This document shows, piece after piece, positions 1 to 11,600 of a stretch of 64,000 nucleotides of DNA; the stretch's first letter is position 1, and each line of letters begins with the position of its first letter. The notes under the pieces were generated by a model. It made no database searches. It was given only the letters and a program-made list of their open reading frames with translations, and was not told the origin of the DNA. Position numbers and translations under genes: made by a program. The stretch is from Hypomesus transpacificus (lineage: Eukaryota; Chordata; Actinopteri; Osmeriformes; Osmeridae), in NCBI RefSeq assembly GCF_021917145.1, contig NC_061074.1, positions 466,651-530,650 of the forward strand, given 5' to 3'.

Positions 1-674
1 ATCTGTTGTGTTTTTGAATGAATATTTGCTTGATTTTTGTTTTGTTTGCTTATTTGGATTGTTGACGGATCGATTTCAGAGTGTCGATGGTGGACATTGA
101 TCCACTTGTATTCAGTGTAGAGAGGATGCATGCTTTGGTGTTCACTTGCGTAGTGTGTTATGGTGAGTGATTGGTTTAGTGTGTGATAATGTGGTTTAGC
201 TTTGGTAGTTTAATATACATTATGGAGTGTGCGGTTCAGTGCTGTTTGTATGTGTTTTACATGTAAAGTATCTTGATTTACTGTCAGCTATGGATGGCTT
301 AAGATGAGGATATCCACATGAATTTCTCTGTTCAGATGTGATTGCTTCCTCCTGTCATGTGCTGGACCCTTTTAGAACAGCACTGCACTTCTGTGTCTCT
401 GCAGCTTCAATCCAGGGAGGCTTCGCTGGATGATTAGGTCCCTGTAGGATGACTGTGTGACAGTGTGTCTGTGTGTCTGTCAGGAGATCTTCAAGAGGGA
501 GGGAGAGAGAGAGATAGAAAGAGAGAGAGAAAGGGAGAGAGAGAGAGATAAACCGTGAGTGAAAGAGAAAGAACAGAGAAGACAGAGGCACAGAAAGAGA
601 GGCAGGGCAAGAGAGAGTGCGTGTGGAAGAAAGGCAGAGACGGGAACAGAGAGAGTGCGTTTGGAAGAGTCACC
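1..674 (+). promoter_or_regulatory. PDE9A upstream region and probable 5' UTR
   Basis: No coding exon is seen. The first 450 bases are AT-rich, unremarkable DNA. From about 490 to 660 the + strand is a GAGA-rich purine tract that runs almost into the PDE9A start codon, so it is probably within the 5' UTR or core promoter. No TATA box or CpG island is obvious. The transcription start cannot be placed. Confidence 0.4.
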
Positions 675-1738
675 ATGGGGTCCAGCTCGTCCTCCTACGC
701 ACCCAAGACCATCTACCTGGATGTGGAGGGAAAGGTGCAGAAGGTGGGTCCTCTCCCTGGCCCTGTTGTTCTGTCTGTCTGTCTGTCTGTCTGGGGCTTG
801 TGCTCTGTGTGCCCTTTCAATTAGAAGGAGGTGGGAGGAGAAGGAGGTCAGGGGAAGAGAAGGAGTGAGATGTGGAGGAGAGGGGTGGTCAGAGAAGAGA
901 TGAGGAGGTCTCCGCCAAATTCAGAGCCTGCTTCTTCCACAATGGTGTGTCAGAATCATGACTTCTGGGAGTCAGTGAGAGTTCACCCCCCCTCCCTCAA
1001 GCCCAGAGCCTATTAAGACGTGTGCTGGATGCCCTGGGGGCTGGGGGGCCATAGGGGACAGTGGGAGTGTGGGGTGGGGGGGGGGGGGCGGGAGAGCTGC
1101 AGCAGGTGACAAAGACCCAGGATGGCCTCTTGTGTGAGGAGGGGATTATATATAGACCCTGGGGGGGAGGGTGGAGGTGGCAGGGCACAGGTGCTGCTGG
1201 CAGTACTCAGACAGCACAGCCACCTGTTGCCAGCACACTCCATACAACCCTTTGTGATTGGTCCCACGCTCTACACAATCCTTGTGATTGGTCCCCGCTC
1301 TACACAACTTACACAACTTCTTGTGATTTGGTCACAGGCTTCACACTTCCATTCTATCCAGATCTTCACAGGTCTGGGGCTGGGGGTGAGGTTAGGGCTG
1401 AGGGCTGGGGCTGGGGGTGAGGCTAGGGCTGAGGGCCGGGGCTGGGGGTGAGGCTAGGGCTAAGGGCTGGGGCTGGGGGTGAGGCCAGGGCTGAGGGCTG
1501 GTTCATCAGGGACACGGAAGTTAAGGAAGTTACAAATACGCGAAAGGACCAGCCATACTCCTATGACTCCCTTCTGACTCAAACCCAGGAGGTCACTGTA
1601 GCGCAGGACTCACTTCTGTGTCCAGGTGTCCTTCTGAGAGTGTTATACTGTCTGAACATCACGTTTCTACCTAGCTGCCTCAATCATGCCTGTCTGTCTG
1701 TTTCTCTGTTTCACTGTCTGTCTACCTAACACTTACTC

Positions 1739-1797
<59 letters not shown>

Positions 1798-1821
1798 TGC
1801 CTGCCTGCCTGCCTGCCTGCC

Positions 1822-1852
<31 letters not shown>

Positions 1853-4800
1853 TTCTCTGGCTGCCTGACTGTCTGTTTCTCTGGCTGCCTGACTGTCTGT
1901 TTCTCTGGCTGCCTGACTGTCTACTCTCTGTCTTCCTCAGGTGGTGTTCAGTCGTTATTGCAGCCCATGTGACATCAAGGAGCTGTTGTGTTCTTCCTCT
2001 AACATCCCCCGGTCAGCAATTTCTTCTTCTTGACGCTCACCTCCTCTCTCTTCTTCTTCTTCACCTTCGCTCACCTCCTCTTTCTTCTTCTACACCTCCT
2101 CTCACCTCCTCTTTCCTGTTCTCTCCTTCTCCTTTTCATTTACTCTTTCCTTCTCCTCTCGACCCCCTTACCCCACATCCTTTTCTTCGGAACTCCTCCT
2201 CTCTCCCCCTCCATGCTTCTCTTCCAAGCTGTGATTCGAAGCTAATCTCAGCCGTCCTCCTCCTGCAGGAACACTTCCATCATGATGGTGGACCCGGAAG
2301 GGGCTCTGGTCTCCATCGACCCCACGATGCCCACCAACTCCCCCAGGTAACACCATCCCTCACTCTGGTGTCACCATCTCTTTAGAATGACCCATGGTCT
2401 CTGTCCCTCTCCTGATGACGTCATCTTGTTTCTATCCCTCCCCCAGCTCCCTGTACAAGGTGGTTGCTATGTCCACGGGTCAGCTAGGAGGTGATGCACA
2501 CACACACACACACGCAGAGAAAGAGAGAGGGAAGGCGGGAGAGAGAGAGAGACTGATGTGGGTTGTTTGCCTCCACAGACAAAGAGGATATGTTCCAGAA
2601 TGTGTTGTCTCAGGTGGCGGAACAGTTTAGCAGGTAAGTAACAATGGGATGTTTGTGTGTGGTGTGTGTGTGTGTGTCTTGATTCACAAGCCCCGGTCGT
2701 TCTGCTTGGCACCTATCCTTCCAAACTAACCTCTCCTCTCATATTATTTGCTCTTCTTTCTCCACCACTGCCCTACCCTACCCTACCCTCCTCTCTCCTC
2801 CTCTCCTCTCTCCTCCTCTCCTCTGTCCTCCTCTCCTCTCTCCTCCTCTTACCTCCCATCAGGGCGTTCCGTATCAACGAGCTGAAGACAGAGGTGACCA
2901 ACAGACTGGCCATGCTGGAGAAGAGAGTGGAGCGTACGTGTCATGTCCTGTGCTTCCACTCCTCTCAGTACACTCAGACTCTCATCTCACGGGGGTGGAG
3001 CACTTGACTCCTAACCCACCCTTGTGTGTCGCTTTGGCTAACTGATGAACGCAAATGTGAATAAACGTGTTCGTATTATGACGGAGTTCCCCACACATCA
3101 CACAGTATCTCACTTCACAATGACTGGGCAGTGAGGGACAGTGGAGAACACACAAACACCAGGACAGGATTGAGCTGTTGTTGTTGATGGCTCGCTGTTG
3201 TGTTGCTGTGTTGCTGTTCCAGTGGAGGGCCTGAAGGTGGTGGAGATCGAGAAGTGCAAGAACGACCTGAGGAAGCTGAGAGATGAGATGACGTCCAGAG
3301 GAGGGGGCAGGTGAGACTCTGGAGGTTCCAAACCTGCTCAGACCGTGCTGCCACCCAGCCTCGCCACCAGGGGTGCTAGAGCAACACACATCATGTTTAG
3401 GGACTAGACAGATGTATACTATGAGACTATGTAGCAATTGCTGTAGATTTTGTGTAAGAGAGAAGGGTGGGTGTCAGGTTGGGTTTTTAGATAAGTGTGT
3501 TGTATTGACTGCCCCCTACAGGGTGAACTGTTCCTGTAAATACAGAGTGTGTTGTATTGACTGCCCTCTACAGGGTGAACTGTTCCTTTAAATACAGAGT
3601 GTGTTGTGTTGACTGCCCCCTACAGGGTGAACTGTTCCTTTAAATACAGAGTATGTTGTGTTGACTGCCCTCTACAGGGTGAACTGTCCCTGTAAATACA
3701 ACTTCTGTGATGACGGGAAGAAGCTGACACCCAGGAGGGATGTGCCCAGCTATCCCAAGGTATGTGTGTGTGTGTGTACGTGTGCAGATGCGCACTTGTA
3801 TACGCATGTGTGTGTCCCGCTGATGATAGTGAGATCCTGTCTCTCTGCTCCTGCCTCTCCCAAACACACACACACACACAGTACACCCTGTCCCAGGAGA
3901 CCATTGAGGCCCTCAAGAAGCCTACCTTTGACGTCTGGCATTGGGAGCACAACGAGGTGGGTGGACCTCACGCTAGCATGAGTCACTGAGATCTGTTGTT
4001 TCACTCTATACCCATACAGTACATTTAATAGTGTGTGTGTGTGTGTGCATGTGTGTGTGTGTGTCCAGATGCTGAGCTGTCTGGAATACATGTATCATGA
4101 TTTGGGCTTGGTGAAGGAATTCAACATGAACCCCATCACTCTCAAACGCTGGCTGGTAAAAGTATAACATTAGCGGACACATATGTGTGTGCGTGAGCGT
4201 GTGTGTTTGTGTTTAAGTACAGTGCACTTCTGTTTGGGTGACATCTGGGACACACTTTATGCACACAGAGCCCAGTAGGTGGTCTCCAGATGTGCAGCCT
4301 AGCCAGAACATTCTCCAGGCTCAGTTTAAAGATGATTTGTTGAGGACACACAGGATGAACCGGCTAGACTGGTCCTATGACACAGGCTGACACCCCAGTG
4401 CTCACTGCCTGTCTCTCTGTCTCCCCCAGCTGGGCATCCAGGAGAACTACCGCAGCAATCCGTTCCACAACTTCCGCCACTGCTTCTGTGTCAGCCAGAT
4501 GATGTACGGCATGATCAACCTGTGCAACCTGCAGGTGAGGAGGGGAAGGGGGAGGGGAGGAGGGGAGGAGGGGAGGAGGGGAGAAGGGGGGGAGGGGGAA
4601 GGGGAGAGGTGGAGGGGAGAGGTGGAGGAGAGGAGGGGAGGTGAGGGGAGGACGAGAGTGAAAAGGAGTAGAGGAAAGGAGAGGAAGGGTGGATGTGAGG
4701 AGAGGAAGGGGGAAGATGATGAAGGGAGATTTGACCAGGGGAGGACAGACAGCTCCAGTAGATCCGACATGTTGTCTCTGTTTGGCACATACAGTGTTAC

Positions 4801-6925
4801 ATTGCACTGTTTTACATTGTGGTGTGTGTGTGTGCTCCTCAGGAGAAGCTAACCCTGACAGACATAGGTATTCTCATGACAGCTGCTGTGTGTCACGACC
4901 TGGACCACCCTGGATACAACAACACGTAAGACTCACATCCTCCCCCCTCCCTCTGGGGTGGGGCTCAATCCTGTCAAGCAGACTCCTCTCCTCCTCACCT
5001 CGCCTGCTCTACGCACTACACCAGCGTCGGGACGAGAGCACACAAGCATTCTAGCACCGACCTGTTCAGTTCAGTTTAACACCACAGCCACTAGCTCAGG
5101 ATCAAGCGTGGAGGAAGCCACCTTACAGATTTGAGACGCACCCGAAAAAGTGTCTCCCTTGCAGCCTTAGCTGGCTCGGTGAGGGTCTGCTGACAGACAC
5201 AGGAGCGCAGATGGCCGTTGGCTCACTCTGGCATGTTCTGGAACATCCACAACATTTGGCCCCTCCGCTCTGTGGAATCAGGCCAGCGAGGCCACACCTC
5301 TCAAGGTGTTTGGGGGAAGAAACAGCACTGAGGGGGGTTTGGAACAGGACACACAGACAGACAGACAGACAGACAAATAGTTAGATACATACTGTTGCAA
5401 GAAAACTAGCTGCTTGTGCCAAGTCAGATGTGTGCGTTTCTTTCACAAATTCTTTGAAAAGAGGAAGACTCACTGAAATGCTGCCATGTTCAGGAAGTGA
5501 AAATGCTGAATGAGGTGTGTGTTTTTGTGTCTGTGGGCGCACATCTGTGCACATGTATGTATGTGTGTGTGTGTGTCACTCTACCAGGTACCAGATCAAT
5601 GCGCGTACTGAGTTGGCGGTACGTTACAATGACATCTCACCCCTGGAGAACCACCACTGTGCCGTGGCCTTCCAGATCCTCTGCCTCCCAGAATGCAACA
5701 TCTTCGCCAATGTGGAAATTGAGGCCTACAAGCAAATCAGACAGGTGGGACACAGTGAGAAGCTGGCCTGTTCTAAGGTCTTGCTTTGGTCTTGCTGTAA
5801 AATAGAACCAGGAGTTGTTCACAAAGCCTAAACACTCTCTGTAGCATGTCCATTTCATCCCTAACATTAACCATATATCCCCTCTACCCTCTCCATTACT
5901 CTCCTCCTCCTCCATTCTCTCCTTCTCCTCATCCACCGTGCTCCACCCTCCTCCTTCCCTTCTCCTCCTTCCTGTCCTCCTCCTTCTTCAGGCTATTATT
6001 ACTCTGATCCTGGCCACAGACATGGCCAGGCATGGGGAGATATTGGACTCCTTCAAGCAGAAGGTTGACAACTTTGACTTCACCAACGAGGAGCATGTCA
6101 CATGCGTGAGTAATACACGTGTACACACATGTGTACACACACACCTGGGTCAATATACATCTGTGGGGACATGTTGTGAAGATGTTTAATTTAATTGACC
6201 ACATGTGTGTGTGTGTTCAGCTGAAAATGGTCCTAATCAAGTGCTGTGACATCTCCAATGAGGTGCGTCCTACCGAGGTAGCTGAGCCATGGGTGGACTG
6301 TCTGCTGGAGGAATACTTCATGCAGGTCAGGACTACATCACCCACAATCCAACACCAGTCTCTGTCTTCTGATTGTAATGTCTATTGTCATTCTCCATCT
6401 GCACTCATCAAATGATTGGTTGATTTCTTGGTTGAATGATTGATTGATTGGTTGACTGATTTGATTGATTGATTGGTTTCTTTAATGATTGATTGGTTGA
6501 TTGATTGGTCCTGCTCCTTAGAGTGACAGGGAGAAGTCAGAGGGGCTGCCTGTGGCCCCGTTCATGGACAGAGACAAGGTCACCAAGCCCACTGCCCAGA
6601 TCGGCTTCATCAAGTTCGTCCTTATCCCCATGTTTGAGAATGTCATGAAGGTAGATGTCTCCATTACTTTTCTGTGTGTGTGTGTGTGTGAGTGTGTACT
6701 GACCTCCTGCTCTGCGATGTGTGTGTACTGACCTCCGGCTCTGCGATGTGTGTGTGTGTGTGATGTCTGTGTGTGATGTGTGTGTTATGTGTGTGTGTGA
6801 TGTGTGTGTGTCTCAGCTCTTTCCTCAGATAGAGGAGATCATGGTGCAGCCTCTCAGAGACTCTCGTGACCACTATGAAGAGCTGAAGCAGATTGATGAT
6901 GCCATGACTGAGGTAGATCCTCTCA

Positions 6926-7005
<80 letters not shown>

Positions 7006-7283
7006 CGTCTCTGCCTGTACAGTCAGATGTACCAAGCCCTTTCCGGGCAGTGAGCCACCCTGAAGTGACTGGCTAGGGTAGTTCCCAGTGTCTCCGTGGG
7101 TCCAATCACGTGTTTGGTCTTCTGGTTCCACCAGTTCTCCCTCTCAGCTCCCCCACTGAGTGTGGGTGGGGTTGCGGTTCCGCACCTGTACAATCGCTTG
7201 CTAACATAAAGGTGTGTCTTTTGTTCAACGAGGACCAGAAGAAAAAAACTGAAAAGATGTCATTAGGAGGAAAGAAGAAGTGA
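675..7283 (+). CDS. pde9a: PDE9A, high-affinity cGMP-specific 3',5'-cyclic phosphodiesterase 9A, complete
   Basis: Hydrolyses cGMP to 5'-GMP in the cytosol, nucleus or at membranes (family knowledge). The start ATG sits in CACCATGG. Coding exons: 675-743, 1941-2011, 2269-2346, 2447-2490, 2579-2633, 2863-2933, 3223-3310, 3678-3759, 3882-3956, 4069-4155, 4430-4534, 4843-4925, 5588-5744, 5992-6105, 6221-6325, 6522-6650, 6817-6912, 7233-7283. Phases join throughout and give 519 aa, close to the 533-aa human PDE9A2 form. The N-terminus [16 protein letters not shown] matches the family. Catalytic residues are intact: HNFRH (H253, H257), HDLDH (H293, D294), D403 in [10 protein letters not shown], and the invariant Q454 with F457 in AQIGFIKF. 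The PDE domain spans roughly residues 212-503. The last exon (DQKKKTEKM..., ending in KKK) is short and has a weak acceptor; see the alternative at 7023. Identity is very sure; the last exon less so. Confidence 0.93.
1376..1500. repeat. G-rich minisatellite in PDE9A intron 1
   Basis: About four imperfect copies of a roughly 36-bp unit built from GGGCTGAGGGCTGGGGCTGG and GGTGAGGCTA. The + strand is G-rich with repeated runs of three to five G, so quadruplex folding is conceivable. It makes several short spurious reading frames. No coding meaning is seen. Confidence 0.75.
1741..1920. repeat. (CTGC)n/(CTGT)n microsatellite followed by 24-bp repeats
   Basis: An uninterrupted CTGC tract turns into CTGT near 1820. 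It is followed by about two and a half copies of a 24-bp unit (CTGCCTGACTGTCTGTTTCT plus CTGG). The tract ends 20 bases before PDE9A exon 2 (1941), so it supplies part of the pyrimidine-rich stretch upstream of that acceptor. Confidence 0.9.
3495..3702 (+). repeat. 52-bp tandem repeat containing the splice acceptor and start of PDE9A exon 8
   Basis: Four units start at 3495, 3547, 3599 and 3651, each exactly 52 bp apart. Each holds TTGACTGCCCCCTACAG and GGTGAACTGT (C/T variants). The last unit is the functional one: its acceptor precedes exon 8 at 3678 ([10 protein letters not shown]). The three upstream copies carry the same CTACAG/G junction at 3522, 3574 and 3626. Read from any of these, the frame hits TAA at the TGTAAA or TTTAAA of the following unit, because 52 is not a multiple of three. 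This is an internal tandem duplication of an intron/exon boundary. Confidence 0.93.
4926..5587. other. PDE9A intron between the HDLDH exon and the next exon
   Basis: A 662-bp intron with consensus GTAAGA donor and CTACCAG acceptor. It holds a short (ACAG)n run near 5350-5375 and a TG-rich stretch near 5540-5575. No other feature is seen. Confidence 0.7.
6410..6512. repeat. GATT/TTGA tetranucleotide repeat in PDE9A intron
   Basis: Imperfect TGATTGATTGGT repeats fill most of the short intron upstream of exon 16 (6522). The repeat occupies the region where the branch point would lie. Confidence 0.8.
6927..7004. repeat. (CTGT)n microsatellite in the last PDE9A intron
   Basis: About 19 CTGT copies begin 15 bases after the donor of exon 17. 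The repeat lies just upstream of a good-looking acceptor at 7021-7022 and forms its polypyrimidine-rich tract. Confidence 0.95.
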
Positions 7284-8850
7284 GCGCAGCGACTCACTCT
7301 GCGTGTGAGTAACCAGGACTGGCTGGCCTTGGTAGTGTGCTAGTTCTGAGTGCCCTCTCTCTCGCCTGCCTCCCCGCCAAGCTGCTGTAGGGCAGTAGAG
7401 AGCTGTGTGTGAGAGCTCCAGGCTTAATGATGGCACAGTACTTTCACCACACCGGGTTAAACTATCCCCAAAGAAACAAGAAGTACCAATTTGACAATGA
7501 TTAATTCGAATCTGATGACTTAAAAACATGAGTGAAATTAAATGGATTTGGGAAAAAAAACGTTCTTGCTAAAATGAAGAAAGCAAAAAAAAGCTCTGAG
7601 TTTTGGAGCTGTCTCTCACAGATTGTGTCAGAGACTTGATACTCTCGCCTACCTCTCTTTTGATTGGCCCCTGGGAGCGGGGGCACTCACACAATCACAG
7701 AACACTACTTAGGCACCACCTGACTCAGCCCAGGGCAGTCATCCAATCAATGTGGTGAAAATACTGTGCTGTCAAACCTCCATCGGTGCGGGCCGCAGTG
7801 GTTCTTCCTCCTCTCCATTGTATCTGCTGTGCTGTTGATGAATCATCTCTCTCCTTGGTTGGCTGCGTTTGGATGTTGAGGTTATGGGTGTTTGTAAATA
7901 TTGGTGAAGGTCTCAGCTTGAGCGGGGTTCAGAAAGGTTGGGATCGATAGGGCTTGCATGGCAGCTCCTAGATCTTTTTTTCTAGATTTTCTAGGGGACC
8001 CAGACACGTCTGACCTAGGTTTTGCTTGTGTTCTAGGGGACCCGGACATGTGTGATCCGATTTCATGGAGCCAACAACAAACCGTCTATTTGAGGATTGG
8101 TCGACATCCGTTGTCCCGACCCAGTCCCTGATTGGTGAGCTGGAGGGTGGAGGCTGGACGGAGAGGCGACTGACGACTCATCCGACCAAACCAAACTCCT
8201 CAGACTTCCTTGAGACGCATTGCCACGGAAACATCGGCTCGGACTTTTTACGTTCGCTGTCGTTGTTTGTTTTTCGATGCTTCAGAGACATGACGTGTTC
8301 TGGGTGGTAGAGTTTTTGGTTGAAACGTAGAAAAAGTGATGATGACAAATGCAAGCACAAAGACCAGCCCTATTTCGAATAACCTCCAGCCAGCATAAAC
8401 TTAGTTTGCTTTGATCATTGCTACATAATACAGAAACTCCAAAGATCATTTGAGTGGGCTTCGATCAAAAGGAAACATATCATGTTAGAAAACGAAAGCT
8501 GTATACTAGAAAGACCACATGTCCTGTGATGATGTAAACACAACGATACCTAGACTACACTCCTCTGTCTTCACTAGTGTCTGTCAAAAACGGAATACAC
8601 GTGTATGTGTGTGTGCTTCTGTGTGTGCTTCTGTGTGCTTCTGTGTGCTTCTGTGTGCTTCTGTGTGTGTGTGTCCTTCTCTGTGTGTGCTTCTGTGTGT
8701 GTGTTTCTTTGTGTGTGCGCACCAGGGATTTCCTGTTTATTGTCGCCAGACGGAGGTGTTTCAGGAGCCCTGCTATAGCTGTAGGCTGGGACAAACGCGG
8801 TATATGTTGAAACATGATTTGTTTGCCTGAAGTGTACCACCCAAGGTACC
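7284..8850. other. PDE9A downstream region, no gene seen
   Basis: Probable 3' UTR and flanking DNA of PDE9A. I see no AATAAA within the first kilobase, so the transcript end is unplaced. A direct duplication of about 45 bp (TTCTAGGGGACCC units near 7987 and 8032) is present. A TGTGCTTCTG repeat lies at 8601-8715. No exon is recognisable on either strand. Confidence 0.5.
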
Positions 8851-8857
8851 ACTCCGC

Positions 8858-9179
8858 TCTCTCTGTCCCCCCCCTCTCTCTCTGTCCCCCCCCTCTCTCT
8901 CTCTGTCCCCCCCCTCTCTCTCTGTCCCCCCCCCCTCTCTCTCTGTCCCCCCCCCCTCTCTCTCTGTCCCCCCCCCCTCTCTCTCTGTCCCCCCCCCCTC
9001 TCTCTCTGTCCCCCCCCCTCTCTCTCTGTTCCTCTCCCTCTCTCTCTGTCCCCCCCCCCTCTCTCTCTGTCCCCCCCCCCTCTCTCTCTGTCCCCCCCCC
9101 TCTCTCTCTGTCCCCCCCCCTCTCTCTCTCTGTCCACCCCCCCCTCTCTCTCTGTCCCCCCCCCTCTCTCTCTGTTCCT

Positions 9180-9225
<46 letters not shown>
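8858..9225. repeat. Polypyrimidine minisatellite (CTCTCTCTCTGTCCCCCCCC)n ending in (CT)n
   Basis: About 17 copies of an 18-21-bp unit, nearly pure pyrimidine on the + strand apart from one G per unit. The oligo-C run varies from 7 to 10 between units. Long frames on the minus strand rich in Gly, Arg and Glu are repeat artefacts. Confidence 0.95.
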
Positions 9226-9226
<1 letters not shown>

Positions 9227-9329
9227 CCCTCTTTCTTTCTCTCTACCTTCACAGTATGGGTGGTGGTTTTTAACAGATTGATTTATGGCCTCTGTGTTTG
9301 TTAAGCACATTTATTGCTATCGGTTTCTC

Positions 9330-9452
<123 letters not shown>

Positions 9453-9626
9453 CTACAAAAAGAAAAACGTAATCACTGTACCTTTAATGTGATGTTTCAA
9501 GCACTGCGGGCCTAATGTTCATAGTATATTATCCTGACATCATTAGAGTGGCCCACGAAGCCAGCAGGGGTGTAGGTCTCTGTTGTTTAGCTTCACTCTT
9601 ACCCATCTTAGAAGGGTTCCACAGCT

Positions 9627-9629
9627 GTG

Positions 9630-9722
<93 letters not shown>
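9627..9722. repeat. (GT)n microsatellite
   Basis: About 47 GT dinucleotides with a single GG interruption near 9653; long alternating purine-pyrimidine DNA that could adopt Z-form. Confidence 0.97.
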
Positions 9723-9725
<3 letters not shown>

Positions 9726-10585
9726 GAGTGGGGGGGGTAGACAGAGGATGAGGAATGTGTTGGATGTGTCCATTTCAGTTGACTACTTAGCAACAGGATG
9801 CATCTCAATTGGGATCTATCTCAGCTTTACATTCATGAAACACTTTCATGTTGTGGGCCTTTACAGTGTCTTTAATCCTCCTTGAATGTACAGTATGCAA
9901 CTGTGTCTGCCTCCGAACAGGATCCTCTCCTTTCATTTGTGTTTTCCACAAGAGGATGAAAGATCTGAGGACGCACCAAAGTTTTTCTTTCATAATGTTC
10001 ACTGTAAGGAAGGCATTTTAGTTCAGCTCCTCGGTTCTCTGAATGAGAGATAATTACTCAGAAACCCCTCCTGCTATTGCGGTGCCAGCCTCTGTATTTA
10101 CTTTCACTGGGAGGAATGCTTCAATTAGACACCACATTCACACACACACACATACACACACCACACACACAGATAACACATGCAAAGGCAATGCACAGAA
10201 GAACACCACTCCCCACACAAAAAAAGGTTAAAAAACACACACAGGCGACGCTTGCTTGCATGCAGACAAGAACACATGAACACACACAAAAGAGTCAATG
10301 TGCTACACGTTAATACTAAAGAGAGATAGATATCACTGTTTATGACTAGTTTGTTTACTTACCTGTAGGAGTGCAACCAGAGAACGTACTTTAAATACCA
10401 GAGTCTTTCTGTTAAGTTATTGTTTGCGAGGGTTCACAGGTTTTAATTGTTAAATTATAACTATTTAAAGTATTTCACTGTGTATGTCCATTATTATAAA
10501 GACAACCGTATTTCCATGTAAAACTGTCAGATGCTTTGAAATGTTTCACTTGTTGATGCCTCTTTTGGGGTCGTCCACAGCTGTA

Positions 10586-10772
10586 CATTTACATTTAGCA
10601 GACACTCTTATCCAGAGCGACTTACAGTAAGTACAGGGACATTCCCCTGAGGCAAGTAGGGTGAAGTGCACAGCCCCAAGGACACATCGTCATTTGACAC
10701 GCGCCAGGAATTGAACTGGCAACCTTCAGATTACAAGCCTGACTCCCTAACCGCTCAGCCACCTGACTCCTA
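10586..10772 (-). mobile_element. tRNA-derived SINE, near full length, minus strand
   Basis: Read on the minus strand from 10772, the element starts with a tRNA-like head: GGTGGCTGAGCGGTTAGGG (box A type) and GGTTGCCAGTTCAATTCC (box B type). A body with GTGCACTTCACCCTACTTGC follows, then a tail with CGCTCTGGATAAGAGTGTCT and a TTTACATTTA-type end. A seven-base direct repeat AGCTGTA flanks it (10579-10585 and 10773-10779), consistent with a target-site duplication. A related tail fragment lies at 59751-59821. The family name is not certain; tail motifs of this kind are widespread in teleost genomes. Confidence 0.8.
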
Positions 10773-11545
10773 AGCTGTAATTTGCAACAGAACATCAGTC
10801 AGTCAGAGTTTCCACTGTGGCCGCGTGCTAGGCCTCGTGCCTCTGAACAACAACTCAAATTCAAGTAATTGATAACTAACCAGAAGTCTGTCATCCCAGT
10901 CATTAGCTCAGCCCTGAGCGCGCAGACCTGTCCTGTCTCCCTGCCAGAGCGCTTCAAAGCCCTGTGTGTTGACACAGAGATGCTGCTGTATCTCTCACAA
11001 AGACACCTTGACAGACGCGGTTAAACAATTTTCTCTGAGGTCTCACACACTGACTTTCAAAGGGATTCCAGCACACTGGATCGTACGCTTGCGTAGGAAG
11101 GGAGGGGGAGAGAGATGGAGGAGAGGGAGAGAGCAGAAAAAGGGGAAGAGAGGTGGAGAAGAAGAGAGTGGGGGACATGAAGAGAGAGTAGGGAGAGCGA
11201 GGGAGGGAGAGACAGCAGAGAGAGAACAGATAGGGAAACAAGCCAGGAGTTTAATTCGGACTAATGTCTCTCTAGTCTCTTATCAAGGCTGATCTGGTAA
11301 ACGCTGGTCTTTCAGCTACCGTTTGTCAGGGAAAGTGTGCAGGAGATAAAGTTGACTTGGAATGTTAATTCCAGCAGATTACATCTGCAGTCTAAGAAGA
11401 GACTTCAGGACCTGTTATGGGACTTAAAGGGGCTCTTGATTTGGTTCACCTACTGCCAGGATACCGAGGGAGCAATACCGCATATATATTTGCAAGGTGT
11501 CATATCAAACATACCCTTTTAATCCTAAAGTGTTTCACTGCTTCT

Positions 11546-11600
11546 GGGGATGGTTCAGTGGTAGAGCATTTGACAGCAGGTTCCAGTCCCCCCTCCCCCT
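11546..11600 (+). mobile_element. Truncated tRNA-like SINE fragment or tRNA pseudogene
   Basis: GGGGATGGTTCAGTGGTAGA followed by GCATTTGACAGCAGGTTCCA resembles a tRNA D-arm (box A TGGTTCAGTGG) joined to a box B-like GGTTCCAGTCC. The spacing is too short for a real tRNA: the anticodon arm and loop are mostly missing. An AT-rich tail follows from about 11617. Called a SINE remnant. Confidence 0.55.

Noticed and set aside
8555..9310. Minus-strand 251-codon Gly/Arg/Glu-rich frame
   Set aside because: Produced by the polypyrimidine minisatellite.
11546..11600. Functional tRNA gene
   Set aside because: Box A and box B are too close and no anticodon stem can form; treated as SINE debris.
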